Assembly (NCBI GenBank): GCA_036250195.1
Contig: JAVHZZ010000009.1
Coordinates: 101,858,771-101,922,770 of the forward strand
Direction of reading: 5' to 3'
DNA length: 64,000 nt
From: Mixophyes australis
Lineage: Eukaryota > Chordata > Amphibia > Anura > Limnodynastidae
The translations under genes and the position numbers were made by a program. Under the pieces are notes generated by a model. That model saw only the letters and a program-made list of their open reading frames with translations. It was not told the DNA's origin and did no database searches. This document shows positions 46,985-57,609 of this stretch, in pieces (position 1 is the first letter of the stretch; every line of letters starts with the position of its first letter).

Positions 46985-47316
46985 GGCCTGATTCATTAAG
47001 GATCTTAACTTGAGAAACTTCTTATTTCAGTCTCCTGGACAAAACCATGTTACAATGCAAGGGGTGCAAATTAGATTTCTCTTTTGCACATAAGTTAAAT
47101 ACTGCCTGTTTTTTCATGTAGCACACAAATACTTGATAGCTTATTTGTACACTGAAATTTAAAGTTGATATTTGTGTGCTACATGAAAAAACAGTCAGTA
47201 TTTAACTTATGTGCAAAACAGAAAACTAATTTGCACCCCTTGCATTGTAACATGGTTTTGTCCAGGAGACTGAAATAAGAAGTTTCTCAAGTTAAGATCC
47301 TTAATGAATCAGGCCC
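46985..47316. mobile_element. 330-bp palindromic MITE, complete, central core reversed
   Basis: The arms equal those of the copy at 39934. The central ~40 bp reads ACTTGATAGCTTATTTGTAC..., the reverse complement of the centre in the other two copies. CAGAG flanks both ends. Confidence 0.92.
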
Positions 47317-47970
47317 AGAGTTTGGAATTTTGAAGCACGTCATGTTTCTCCTCATTTCATAGGTATTTATTGTATACCCTATAATAGAGCACAGTTTGTG
47401 CTTTGCATAATCATTTTTCAGCATGGTAAGTAAATGGAGCCGTTTTGTAAATGCTGCTACATGCACGTTTAATTTAGTCCTTGAGCTTTCACATCATCCT
47501 TGTTATCCATTGCTAGAAACTATGACCTATTTATACCCAGAAAGAGAGCTCAGAATATGCCAGAGAATCATTGTCAACTTCATGGATATGTTTGGCTTTT
47601 ACTCCGTCATGTACTTTTCCACTTATCCATCAAAAGGTGCTTTATAACTTCCATTTCACCAGATGACAAACACACCTTTTGTCAGGGTGGATTAGAGGTA
47701 CGGGTTCCCACATGCTTCTGTCTGCATTTTGCTGCCTAATACTTGGATTTCCATGATAGGGTAACTGTGACAGATGGAAATTGTTGGTGAAGCTCCTTTC
47801 TATGTTGTCTGTGACGCACATCTATCATAAATGAGTAATAAGCTGGGCAAATGTGCTCCATCTACAGCAATTATACTCCTGTCTCGCTTTCTATTTGTTA
47901 TTATTTTATAGCTGACTGTCATAAGCAATGGCAAGCTGTAGATCTGTAATCAATTAAATGGATATGTACA
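47317..47970. other. Unassigned intronic sequence
   Basis: Plus-strand open frames at 47423-47739 show no family features. Confidence 0.3.
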
Positions 47971-48584
47971 AAGAGCATACAATACTAAACATTGCATAGA
48001 GCGCACAGTACTAAACATTACATAGAGCGCACAGTACTAAACATTACATAGAGCGCACAGTACTAAACATTACATAGAGCGCACAGTACTAAACATTACA
48101 TAGAGCGCACAGTACTAAACATTACATAGAGCACACAATACTAAACATTACATAGAGCGCACAGTACTAAACATTACATAGAGTGCACAGTACTAAACAT
48201 TACATAGAGCGCACAATATTAAACATTACATAGAGCGCACAGTACTAAACATTACATAGAGCGCACAGTACTAAACATTACATAGAGCACACAATACTAA
48301 ACATTACATAGAGCGCACAGTACTAAACATTACATAGAGCACACAATATTAAACATTACATAGAGCACCCAGTACTAAACATTACATAGAGCACACAATA
48401 CTAAACATTACATAGAGCACCCAGTACTAAACATTACATAGAGCACACAATACTAAACATTACATAGAGCACACAATATTAAACATTACATAGAGCACCC
48501 AGTACTAAACATTACATAGAGCACACAATACTAAACATTACATAGAGCGTACAATACTAAACATTGCATAGAGCCCACAATACG
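47971..48584. repeat. 26-bp minisatellite, about 23 copies
   Basis: The unit is CATAGAGCGCACAGTACTAAACATTA with three common variants at the GCGCACAG position (GCGCACAG, GCACACAA, GCACCCAG). In the right half two variants alternate. Confidence 0.97.
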
Positions 48585-49323
48585 TTTCAGTTAATTGTTT
48601 ATCTGCTCTGAGAACCATTGTTTGACATATCTATAGAGATATTATGCCGCTATGGTATTGTACTGGTGATTAAAAACAAGGTTACTTTTATGTTTCATAG
48701 TTTTGTTCAAATGCTTTTGCTGGGTAACACTGGTTACAATGGACTACCCATTATAATTACAAATGGTTTTTGATGTTACTAAAATGCGTTTCAGTCTATC
48801 TTATTAGGCCGAACTTTTCCCACATATAAAGATGGACAGTATCTTTAAAAAACTTAAATTATATATTAATACATTAACATCCAGCATTTATAGGGAAATG
48901 TTTTATAATATTTTTCACAGAAGCTACTTATCCCCACAATGTAGACAAACCATTGGTTTATAGGACTCTTAACGCCTGCTTAAAATGCCATATTTCTGAT
49001 GATTCCTTCTTCCATTGCATGTGAGAACCTCCTTACATTATAAGATTTTAGTAGCAAGTCCACCAATATGCCGCCACATATCTCCTTAATTAATTATGTT
49101 CCTCTCTCGTCTGAATTGTCGTTGCTTGGTCTTAAAACTGTGTCCTCACAAATGACGAGAGGTAGCAGTAAACTGCTATTAATAATTTCTGCTGTTGCTA
49201 CGAAAAGCATCCTAGAAATGTGGATAAAGCCGCCGACTATGGATATTTTTCATAATAAGTTCTTTTTCGCCATTAGAATACACTGGCTCAAACCTTCATT
49301 GCTTAAGGAAGAAAAGAGACAAA
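48585..49323. other. Unassigned intronic sequence
   Basis: Nothing recognised apart from AT-rich composition. Confidence 0.3.
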
Positions 49324-49498
49324 GGGGTATATTTACTAAGCTGCGGGTTTGAAAAAGTGGAGATGTTGCCTATAGCAACCAATCAGATTCTAGCTGTCAT
49401 TTTGTAGAATGCACTAAATAAATGAAAGCTAGGATCTGATTGGTTGCTATAGGCAACATCTCCACTTTTCCAAAGCCGCAGTTTAGTAAATCTAGCCC
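49324..49498. mobile_element. Palindromic MITE, GGGTATATTTACTAA ends (copy 3)
   Basis: Left GGGGTATATTTACTAAGCTG and right CAGTTTAGTAAATCTAGCCC. AAAG flanks both sides. Confidence 0.88.
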
Positions 49499-50116
49499 AA
49501 AGACTTTTTTGAAGTTTGGTAAAGTTTTATTGACTCCTTAACAACCACATTAAAATCTCAAATTTGTTCATGCTTTAAATTTACAACCTGATATAAGACC
49601 AGGTTACTGCTGGAGGATCCCTCTATTAATGTTTATTCTGATATTTCTATCGAACGGCTATATGAGTCGGATCTCATGTAATCTTCCAGTGGCTTTCTAT
49701 GGTCTGCTGACCTGAACACTGAATGACTGTTACTGTGTATTTAATGTTTTTACTACTGGTCACAGTTATACTACTCATTCTAAGTCTAATATTGACCGCA
49801 CCAGGGGTTTGACTTGATTTGTGTTGTTGAACTGTACTTGTCTTTACTCATTTTCTGTTTCAATAAAACGAAAAACAAAAAATGGACTTGTTGCCTTCTC
49901 CTATTGTGTCTCACTGCTGTCACTGAAGCCTAGTGAATTGACAGGTAAAATCCTAATGATTATTGGTTCCGGCTACAAGATAGCTGCCTCCATTTCATAC
50001 CCCACTATTGTCACTGTTTCTAGAGAATTTATATGCAACATTCTTGTGTATATTGCTTGTTATGGCTACTTTTACTTTGTATCCAAGGGATGTCGCTTGT
50101 TCCTACTGAATTTATA
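49499..50116. other. Unassigned intronic sequence
   Basis: A 98-codon frame at 49821-50117 is hydrophobic in composition but lacks conserved motifs or splice context. No claim is made for it. Confidence 0.3.
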
Positions 50117-50325
50117 GACTACAGCAGGGTTTCCCAAACCCAGTCCTCCGGGCTCCCTAACAGTGCAGGTTTTCCATATCTCCTTGCTGGAGCACAGGTG
50201 TATTCATTACTGACTGACACATTGTAACAGATCCACAAGTGGTCCTAATTATGTCACATGTGATCCGGAAAACCTGCACTGTTGGGGAGCCCTGGGGACT
50301 GGGTTTGGGAAACCCTGGACTACAG
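50117..50325. mobile_element. 193-bp hAT MITE with perfect 8-bp target duplication
   Basis: Element 50125-50317 lies between GACTACAG copies. The ends CAGGGTTTCCCAAACCCAGTCC and GGACTGGGTTTGGGAAACCCTG are inverted over 20 bp. Confidence 0.94.
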
Positions 50326-51146
50326 TATTGTGACATCTGGTCTCTCTGCCTCCTGATTTGTGCAACACATGTCATTAGTTCATAGTACAATGACAAGCCG
50401 TATCCCTATTAATAGAGGGCTTTGCTTGATACTAATAGGGCAGAAATATAACAAAAGCCACTCCCCCCCCCCCCTCCCACCTCCCCCCCAAGAAACAACA
50501 AAATGAGCACCCTATTGATGAATATTGGTACAACTCAAAGTTACAGTCTGTGCTGTGTGGACAGCAGGTGCAGTTTAAAATACTCCATCGTAATTTGCCA
50601 GTATGAACTCTCCAAAGCACACATTGCCTTTGAAATTTAAAACTTGCATTGATTCCAGACGCATGCAAAACACGTGTCATTTACTTGGAATAAATATTGT
50701 GTTGGAAACATTGGGTTGTTGTCACAAGTGCAGAGCAGAACTTGAGCCTAGGGTCTCTTCCTATTTCCCGCCAAGCTCTGGAATTGTCCATCATTTCTTG
50801 TTCTCCTGATAAAGCAGACTGCACTGTCCTTGCTGACATAGAAGGATGAGATAAACATGCAAGAAAACAAAAAGAATGCCAGCAGTTTCATAAATGGAAC
50901 TACTCCAATAATTCCCCAACACATCTTGTGTCCCAGAACAAGTCAGTGCTGTGGATCATTTGTCCTGCCTATACCACTTCAGTTACAGTGCCTAATGTGT
51001 CGGGAACGAGCTCTTAAGCAGGAGGGGAAACTGCAAAATGAATATTTGGCAATGAATGTAATATTACATAAGTATTCCCTAGTAGAAGAGTGCATGTATT
51101 TGAGGAATCTATGACTTCAGTTAAGTCTTTCTCTTGTGTTTCACAG
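50326..51146. other. Intron 1 end, upstream of exon 2
   Basis: A C-rich run lies at 50462-50490. The acceptor of exon 2 closes the stretch. No other element was recognised. Confidence 0.45.
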
Positions 51147-51266
51147 TGTCCGGGAGAAGACAATCGCGTGGGAACACGTACTGTGTATGTTGGACATCGC
51201 CCAGCTTCGGAAACAGATGCTTACATTGCTCCAAAATTCTGTGATAACCGGATTGTCTCATCAAAG
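51147..51266 (+). CDS. ATP11C: ATP11C-like P4-ATPase (phospholipid flippase), coding exon 2
   Basis: This is a 40-codon internal exon in phase 0 at both ends. It is preceded by a pyrimidine-rich tract ending in CACAG at 51146 and followed by a GT donor (AAG|GTTGGT). The translation runs from [16 protein letters not shown] to [12 protein letters not shown]4-ATPases of class 6 (ATP11A/B/C) carry this N-terminal cytosolic segment just before the first membrane helix. The VGTRT, SETxAYIA and [10 protein letters not shown] stretches fit ATP11C better than ATP11A or ATP11B, judged from family knowledge and not from a search. ATP11C with its CDC50A (TMEM30A) subunit moves phosphatidylserine and phosphatidylethanolamine from the outer to the inner leaflet of the plasma membrane. 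The upstream reading frame continues open into the intron, but the acceptor and family alignment put the exon start at the Cys codon. Exon 1 was not found in the window. Confidence 0.9.
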
Positions 51267-51415
51267 GTTGGTCAATTTTATTTACATTACTTTTAGATTT
51301 TTACTTACATTAAACAAATGCATTTTTTTCTTTTGAAGTTTATAGGATTCACCAATTTAGCATTACTATGTTTCTGTATGTTTCTGCAGTATGCACACTG
51401 CAATATAGCTGGTAA

Positions 51416-51754
51416 TATCATCATCATCATTTATTTATTTATATAGCACCACTGATTCCGCAGCGCTGTACAGAGAACTCACTCACATCAGTCCCTGCCC
51501 CATTGGGGTTTACAGTCTAAATTCCCTAATACAGACAGACAGACAGACACGGACTAGGGTCAATTTGTTAGCAGCCAATTAACCTACCAGTATATTTTTG
51601 GAGTGTGGGAAGAAACCGGAGTACCAGGAGGAGACCCACGCAGACCCAGGGAGAACATACAAACTCCTTACAGATAAGGCCATGGTCGGGAATTGAATTC
51701 GTGACCCCAGTACTGTAAGGCAGAAGTACTAACCACTACGCCACCGTGCTGCCC
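51416..51754 (-). mobile_element. Full-length antisense SINE 150 bp below exon 2
   Basis: Complete order in reverse: (ATC)n tail, ATATAGCACCACTGATTCCG, core, B box in GGGAATTGAATTCGTGACCC and A box region in CTAACCACTACGCCACCGTG. Confidence 0.92.
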
Positions 51755-52517
51755 AGAGTGTTCAGCTGTCAGCATGTGACTCCGCAAACAGACAATGGTG
51801 GTGAATAATCCAACCAAAAATCAGATCATCCTTTTCGGCCCCAAACTATGGTGGACAGCTGGATGTTCAATTGTCCACATTAGAAATGGAGCACCGAGCG
51901 GCCGGATTGTTCCATGTATGACCTGCATTAGTACATTTACATTTATAGATGTAATTGAAAGTGGATGGTCAAACTGCAAACCGATTTTGTTTGGGCCATT
52001 GTGGGGCCAGCGTTGTAATAACTGGTGCAGATCATTAGGGAGATCTGACGTCTCTAGAAAAATGGCTTCCTTGCTTCAGTTGTGGGCCATTGATTACATT
52101 AATTAGTGTCGCTCCTGACCTGCTCCCATAGATTTTATGCATTAGACTTTTAATGCATTAGACTTGGAAATGTCATGTACATGTACATATTGGCAGTGGG
52201 TAAAGTGGAAATTTTAGAAGTGGCGGTATGACAAATGTAATTGAATGGAATGTTATAGTCCTCCAATGAAAGCAGTAGAAGTGACATACCACTGTATACA
52301 CCCCCACTCCGACCACGGCATGTAGGTTGATATAATATCTCTGCTGTAAATAAGCAGTATATTAGAAGTTCCATGACTTTATAAAAAGCACAAGACTTCA
52401 GGTAGAGCACTATCATACAGGCTATGTACCTCAAATGTAATAATGTAAAGTAGGGATTACATTATTTCCTATCATTAGGAATTGCAATAATACAATTTGC
52501 CAGCTTTTTGTGAAGCC
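51755..52517. other. Unassigned intron 2 sequence
   Basis: A short duplication of GCATTAGACTT occurs at 52139-52166. Nothing else was recognised. Confidence 0.35.
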
Positions 52518-52701
52518 TAAGGGGCATATTCAATTCCGATCCCGATTCGCGGGAACGGCCGCGAACATAATCCGCGGTACCGCAATAACGTGGAAATGTG
52601 AAAATCCACGTTATTGCAATACCCTATTACCGGCAGTAGTGCGCATTTTCCGCGGTAACGCGCGTTACCGCGAATCGGATCGGAATTGAATATGCCCCTA
52701 A
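52518..52701. mobile_element. CpG-rich PIF/Harbinger-like MITE with TAA duplication
   Basis: Element 52521-52698 has ends GGGGCATATTCAATTCCGAT and its inverse ATCGGAATTGAATATGCCCC, and is flanked by TAA on both sides. The interior is full of CG dinucleotides (CCGCGGTACCGC, ACGCGCGTTACCGCG), in contrast to its surroundings. Confidence 0.9.
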
Positions 52702-53257
52702 GAATCCAACACCACGGCCCTTAAGGGATGAAGTTTATCTCTGTTGCTTTCAACACTGAAATGACTGTTTATTTAAATATGATGATAAAACACAATACTT
52801 GGAGCTGGTCCTGGCAGTATATAAATTTCCTAAACTAGGGTGAAGAATTTCAGTAGTTTGATTTATTACAGTGGGACAGAGGGGGGTGGATTTGACATTT
52901 AAATGGAAAATCCTTTTTAGTAACAAGACACCCCCTCCCTGCCCCCTAACACACACACACAAATACACACACTAAATATTAATTACCCTCCCAATCGAAT
53001 CAACATCACACATCATTGCTTAACCTGCCATAAGCATTCTGTGGTTACAGTAAATGTCCCTCACAGTATCAGCTGCCTCTTATCTTCTCTTGTTGTGTCT
53101 AAAGCCGAGTACACACTGCAGAAAATCACTGCAGATGTGATTTCTGTAACGAGTTTACCAATGACTGAAAGTCCCGGTGAGCATGCCGATTCATACCTAC
53201 ATGATTCACCTTCAGATCTGTGCTCTTCGTCTGTCATAACAGTCTTCTACACTGCAG

Positions 53258-54558
53258 GTCGTGAGCAGGGCCGGATTTACCGCTAGGCAACCTAGGCACC
53301 TGCCTAGGGCCTAGCGGCTCTCGGGGGGCACAGCTGGGGGGGACAGGAGTAATTTTTAAAAAAATAAAAAAATAAATCGGCCCCTCCCCCGACTCGCGGC
53401 ACCCCCGCCCCCCCCCCCGCGACTCGGGTCCCGGCAGCCTCTTCTCCTCTCAGTGTCTCAGTGATAGAGAGAGGAGGAGAGGCTGCCGGGACCCGACGAG
53501 CGATCACGTGACTCTTTCTTTTTTTTTTTTTTTACATCTGGACTGACGGAGGAGGAGCAGCGCGCAATAGAAAGGTAAGTTAAACAAGGGACCGAAGTGG
53601 TGATGGTGAAGGGGCACAGAAGTGGTGATGGTGAAGGGGCACAGAAGTGGTGATGGTGAAGGGGCACAGAGGTGGTGAAGGGCACAGAGATGGTTATTGG
53701 CACAGAAGTGGTGATGGTGATTGGCACAGAAGTGGTGATGGTGATTGGCACAGAGGTGGTGATGGTGAACGGCACAGAGATGGTGATTGGCACAGAAGTG
53801 GTGATGGTGATTGGCACAGAAGTGGTGATGGGCACAGAGGTGGTGATGGTGAAGGGCACAGAGGTGGTGATGGTGAAGGGGCACAGAATTGGTGATGGTG
53901 ATTGGCACAGAGGTGGTGATGGTGATTGGCACAGAGGTGGTGATGGGCACAGAGGTGGTGATGGTGATTGGCACATTGGTGGTGATGGTGATTGGCACAG
54001 AGGTGGGGATGGTGATGGGCACAGAGGTGATGGGGAAAGGGCACATGTGATATTGTGAAGGGGCAAAAGTGACAATGAAGGGGCACAGTGTGATGATAGA
54101 GGGACAAAAGTGACAAGAGCACATACTTGGATTTATGCGTATTATTTTTGCAAACAACTTAAGTAAGTATTTCTGCCCTGACTTCAATATTTATTATGTT
54201 GTTTTGACCCAACTACTTAAAAAAACGGGACTGTTTGGTAATTATTTAGGGGTGCCTTTTTCTGCAGCAGGGTGGCCTTGCTCTTTTCACATGTTAGGTA
54301 CGCCCCCAAAGATGGAAGCCACGCCCTCACCTCCTTTGGCGGCGTGCCGCCGCTGCGCGGCGGCACATGCTTTCATATCTACTTAACTATAGGGGTATAT
54401 GGTAGGCATGTGGCGGCACATGCTTTCACTTCTACATAACTATAGGGGTATATGGTAGGCTGCAAAAATATAGTGCTATGGATTGTTTCAGGGAGGGGGC
54501 CCAAAAACAGTATCCTGCCTAGGGCCCTATGAGGTCTAAATCCGGCTCTGGTAGTGAG
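53258..54558. mobile_element. hAT-type non-autonomous transposon carrying a GGCACAGAGGTGGTGATGG minisatellite
   Basis: Element 53266-54550 has ends CAGGGCCGGATTTA and TAAATCCGGCTCTG and an 8-bp duplication GTCGTGAG / GTAGTGAG. Interior: poly-C and GC-rich stretch at 53380-53500, minisatellite, then a module with GCCGCCGCTGCGCGGCGGCAC. There is no transposase frame. Confidence 0.92.
53593..54066. repeat. Minisatellite of about 21-24 bp units
   Basis: About 20 units of GGCACAGAGGTGGTGATGGTGA with variable linkers (AAGG, TTGG). All six frames are open through much of it, so the long frames here are artefacts of the repeat. Confidence 0.95.
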
Positions 54559-54751
54559 TGCATACACGCTGCCACATTTACCCGACATCTTTGACCGTGA
54601 TTTTTAAGAAGTTTATAAAACCAAATCAAACGATACAATGTACTTGATATGATAAAACATGACGTGGGAGCGTACACACTATTTGCGATATCTTACCAAA
54701 CTGTGTGATCAGCACAATAATTGATTGAAAAACCTGTAGTGTGTACCCAGT

Positions 54752-55699
54752 ATAATTGCCTTAGACAGCCATAGATTGCAAACTCCCAGCATTTGAATTT
54801 AGATTCATCCCCCTCTGCTACATGATTGGCTAATTAACTGCCCCAGTAGATATATAGATATAACCTCTATCCACCAAGTCCATTAATTAATGAATAGACC
54901 AGCACAAGTGTTTAAAGATTTTCAGCACAATAAGGAATTTATTAACAGTCTATAGTAGGTAGAGGGCCCAAAACCCAACCATTGTTTCCGTCAGTGTGTT
55001 TGACTTCCTTTGGGGAGCAGTGCTTTAATATCTTCTTGAGTAGGGAGCCTTACCCATGCACCACACAGATTCTACAGTGAACTGTTATAACTAAAGACTG
55101 ACACAATTACTTAGGAGCACTGGTTATGGTGAAAAAGCTAACTCATATTTATTAAAAAACTATTTATAGAAATATATATATAATCACATAAAAGTGAAAT
55201 TAAAATAGACACGCTAGTTATGACAAAATAAAGTGCAATTGCAAACAAATCCAGACTGCTCTCAAAACTGATATTCAACTGGCTCCAATTGATTATTTAC
55301 ACACATAAGCACACATATTTGTTCTGGATGTTCAGTAACAGTTCCTTTTGTGTAACTAAGCCAATTTGGTACTATAATTTATTATGTGGTCAGATGGTTG
55401 TCCAAAAACAAATCCACATAAAAATTTAATTCAGTAGTTCATAAGGTATGCACAAATTTATTCAGTTGGTGTTGATAGCGATCCACTGCTCATATCTTAG
55501 GTGAAAGGTCCCACCAATGAAAAATTACGACAGGATCAATCCATTAGGCAACGATTTGAAGCCAAAAAAATTCCACTGTCAACAGATGTACTCAATATCA
55601 TATCTTGGTTCCAATGGAGCGCTCAAATTCTGTGCGATTTAAAAGGGGATCCAATTGCCATAAAAGTCCACTTTAATGTTAATAATCGAGATGTTGGAA
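54752..55699. other. Unassigned intron 2 sequence next to the Penelope-like relic
   Basis: May include the terminal region of the Penelope-like element, but no motif fixes this. The + frame 55501-55731 has no recognised domain. Confidence 0.35.
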
Positions 55700-55775
55700 A
55701 GCTCAATCTGTTTGCCACTAACGTTCCTTAGCGCGTTTCTCCGTCTCTAAAAGGGGCGGTTTCATCAGAGGTTGA
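55700..55775 (-). ncRNA. Hammerhead-ribozyme-like core (decayed), candidate
   Basis: The minus strand reads CTGATGA (55768-55762), then a stem-loop candidate CCGCCCC...GAGACGG with two C/A mismatches, then GAAA (55739-55736) and a possible stem CGCTAA...TTAGTG. The order CTGATGA - stem - GAAA - stem is that of hammerhead ribozymes, which are known in the terminal repeats of Penelope-like elements. The cleavage-site U-H and stem I were not convincingly found. Confidence 0.35.
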
Positions 55776-56104
55776 AGTATAAGCCATACAGGCCTTAAAT
55801 ACCATTTACTGCATTATATAAACCAATCATTAATTTGAACAAATCATTACAATAAATCAATATTCAGAAATGCCGTTCGGAATTCATTTGTCTCGAATAC
55901 ACAAAAACCTATCTAACTTTACTTATTCGGCTCAGACATATCCCTGCAATAGACGTTTCAGTTCAGAATGTAAACAAATCACATGATTCAAACCAGCCAA
56001 TCATATTACATGGATAATATAATTAGCCCTAGCCCATTTCAAAATAAACATTTGTAGAATTAACCATGGTACATTTCACATAGCATTATTAAAATCTTAA
56101 GGAA

Positions 56105-56650
56105 ATGTTAGTCCCTAGTTTATTCAAGGACAAACAAGATAAAAGGGGAATTGGGGATTGGGAAAATATCTAAGAATCCTGAATGCTGGCTTCACACAAC
56201 CTAATGGTTTTTATAAATGTGGGAAATCACGGTGCCTCACATGTGGTTTTGTTGAACACAGGACCAGTGAATTTGTATACTTTATACTGGAGAGAAGGTT
56301 TCTATTAAAAGAAACATGGATTGTAGATCTAGTTATGTAGTTTATTTAATTAATGGTGGATGTGGTATTCATTATAGGGCATACAAGACCTCTCCAATTA
56401 CATTTTCTAGAACATTGTAGAAATATTTTGAAACAAGTAATAACTCATAGTTTGTCTTGTCATATTAATAATTGTGAAATAAGCTCATTGAGGGACATAC
56501 AAGTTAGAGCTATTGAATAGGTCCAGGTGACTAATAGAGGAGGGGATCGTTGTAATCTCCTGTATAAACTGGAGGCATATTGGATCTTCAGATTAAAAAC
56601 TCTTTATGCCTCGGGGTTTAAACGAACAATTGAGCTGAATAATATCTGAT
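56105..56650 (+). pseudogene. Penelope-like element relic (GIY-YIG endonuclease end)
   Basis: In pieces, the + strand gives a SLFKDKQDKRG stretch, then NGFYKCGKSRCLTCGFVEH, the Cys-rich linker seen between reverse transcriptase and the GIY-YIG nuclease in Neptune-type Penelope-like elements. SYVVYLINGGCGIHYRAYKT follows, where the GIY-YIG core (VVYL.C..CG..Y.G) should be. The end reads EAYWIFRLKTLYASG, matching the family's C-terminal E-x-WIF-x-L-x-TLYP-x-G motif. Stops and frame changes occur throughout. The reverse transcriptase is missing upstream. No function remains. Confidence 0.75.
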
Positions 56651-56909
56651 TCGCCGCTTTTCCTATTCAGGATGTATATCCAGAGATTATTATGAATGCA
56701 TTTTTTAATAAAGAGTAAATAAGTGTTGAATTTGTTTAGATTGGAACCTATTAAGGTATTGCATCTACTATGAAGAATTTGCATTTTTGAATAATATTTA
56801 TGAGTAATGGGTTAAGGGCATCTATTTATGTTTTTTTATAGATTGATTATGTCATTAGATTTTTTAGACGTTGATAATGAGATATTATATATGATCAGTC
56901 TGTCACACA

Positions 56910-56911
<2 letters not shown>

Positions 56912-56968
<57 letters not shown>
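56912..56968. repeat. (TA)n microsatellite
   Basis: Uninterrupted alternating TA over 57 bp. Confidence 0.96.
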
Positions 56969-56970
<2 letters not shown>

Positions 56971-57025
56971 TTTTTTTATTTTTATATAGCTTTTTAATAA
57001 ATATATGAGTTAACTTTTTCACCAT

Positions 57026-57098
57026 AACCATCATCAACATCATCATTTATTTATATAGCGCCAGCAAATTCCGCAGCGCTTTACAATTGGGGCCAAAA
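57026..57098 (-). mobile_element. LINE tail fragment
   Basis: CATCATCATTTATTTATATAGCGCCAGCAAATTCCGCAGCGC followed by TTTACAATTGGGG matches the last ~70 bp of the LINE at 43148. Confidence 0.75.
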
Positions 57099-57609
57099 GT
57101 AGAAAGTTCAGCAGATCAAAAATCCTTCTGCATGGCAGCAGAAACTAATACTCTAGAACCTATATAAAGCAATTTCCCTTTCCTTCGGGTGTCTTCTTTG
57201 TCCTTCTCGAGCCAGGTTCAGTTACAAGTTTTAATATTTTTTTTGTTTGGGGCTTTACTATTTTGTGATGCCATAACCAGGCTGCACTCCTAAAAACCCC
57301 AGGGTGCTGTCAGTACTAGCTGTGGAGATACCAGCATGACTATGTAAATGCTTCCTCTGGGTGAAGCACCTTCCCTCTGGGACTGCAGCTACAATGCCAG
57401 GACGCCTCTGCCTACAATATTTCAGTAAAGGAGGAAATGAGAGTATGTGCGTGTGATGCACTGCACGCTGATGTGGTGGTTGTGCATGCTGGGATAAGCT
57501 GGACCCGTGGGTGACCAGATGGAGAGAAGTGTTTTCTCTGCAACATTTAGGAAAAGAGGTACCAATCTCCAAACTCTGGGTTAGCCCTCAGTAAGTTCTT
57601 GTTCAGATC

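Larger units (their letters stand above)
53104..54751. mobile_element. MITE with GTACACACT ends, split by a hAT element
   Basis: The left part (53104-53265) and right part (54559-54751) together form one copy of the GGTACACACT family. Confidence 0.85.

Noticed and set aside
47971..48584. Regular 26-bp array that could look like a CRISPR
   Set aside because: No spacers; the variants are point differences of one unit.
49821..50117. 98-codon hydrophobic open frame
   Set aside because: No conserved motif, no splice sites, and composition expected of T-rich intronic DNA.
51090..51146. In-frame extension of exon 2 upstream to an ATG
   Set aside because: A good acceptor and the family alignment place the exon start at 51147; the extension has no similarity to ATP11 proteins.
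53458..54187. Long open frames of up to 227 codons on both strands
   Set aside because: They are translations of the 22-bp-type minisatellite; several overlapping frames are open at once and the proteins are simple repeats.
55501..55731. 76-codon plus-strand open frame next to the Penelope-like relic
   Set aside because: Charged and regular in appearance, but no match to Penelope-like domains and no splice context; left unassigned.
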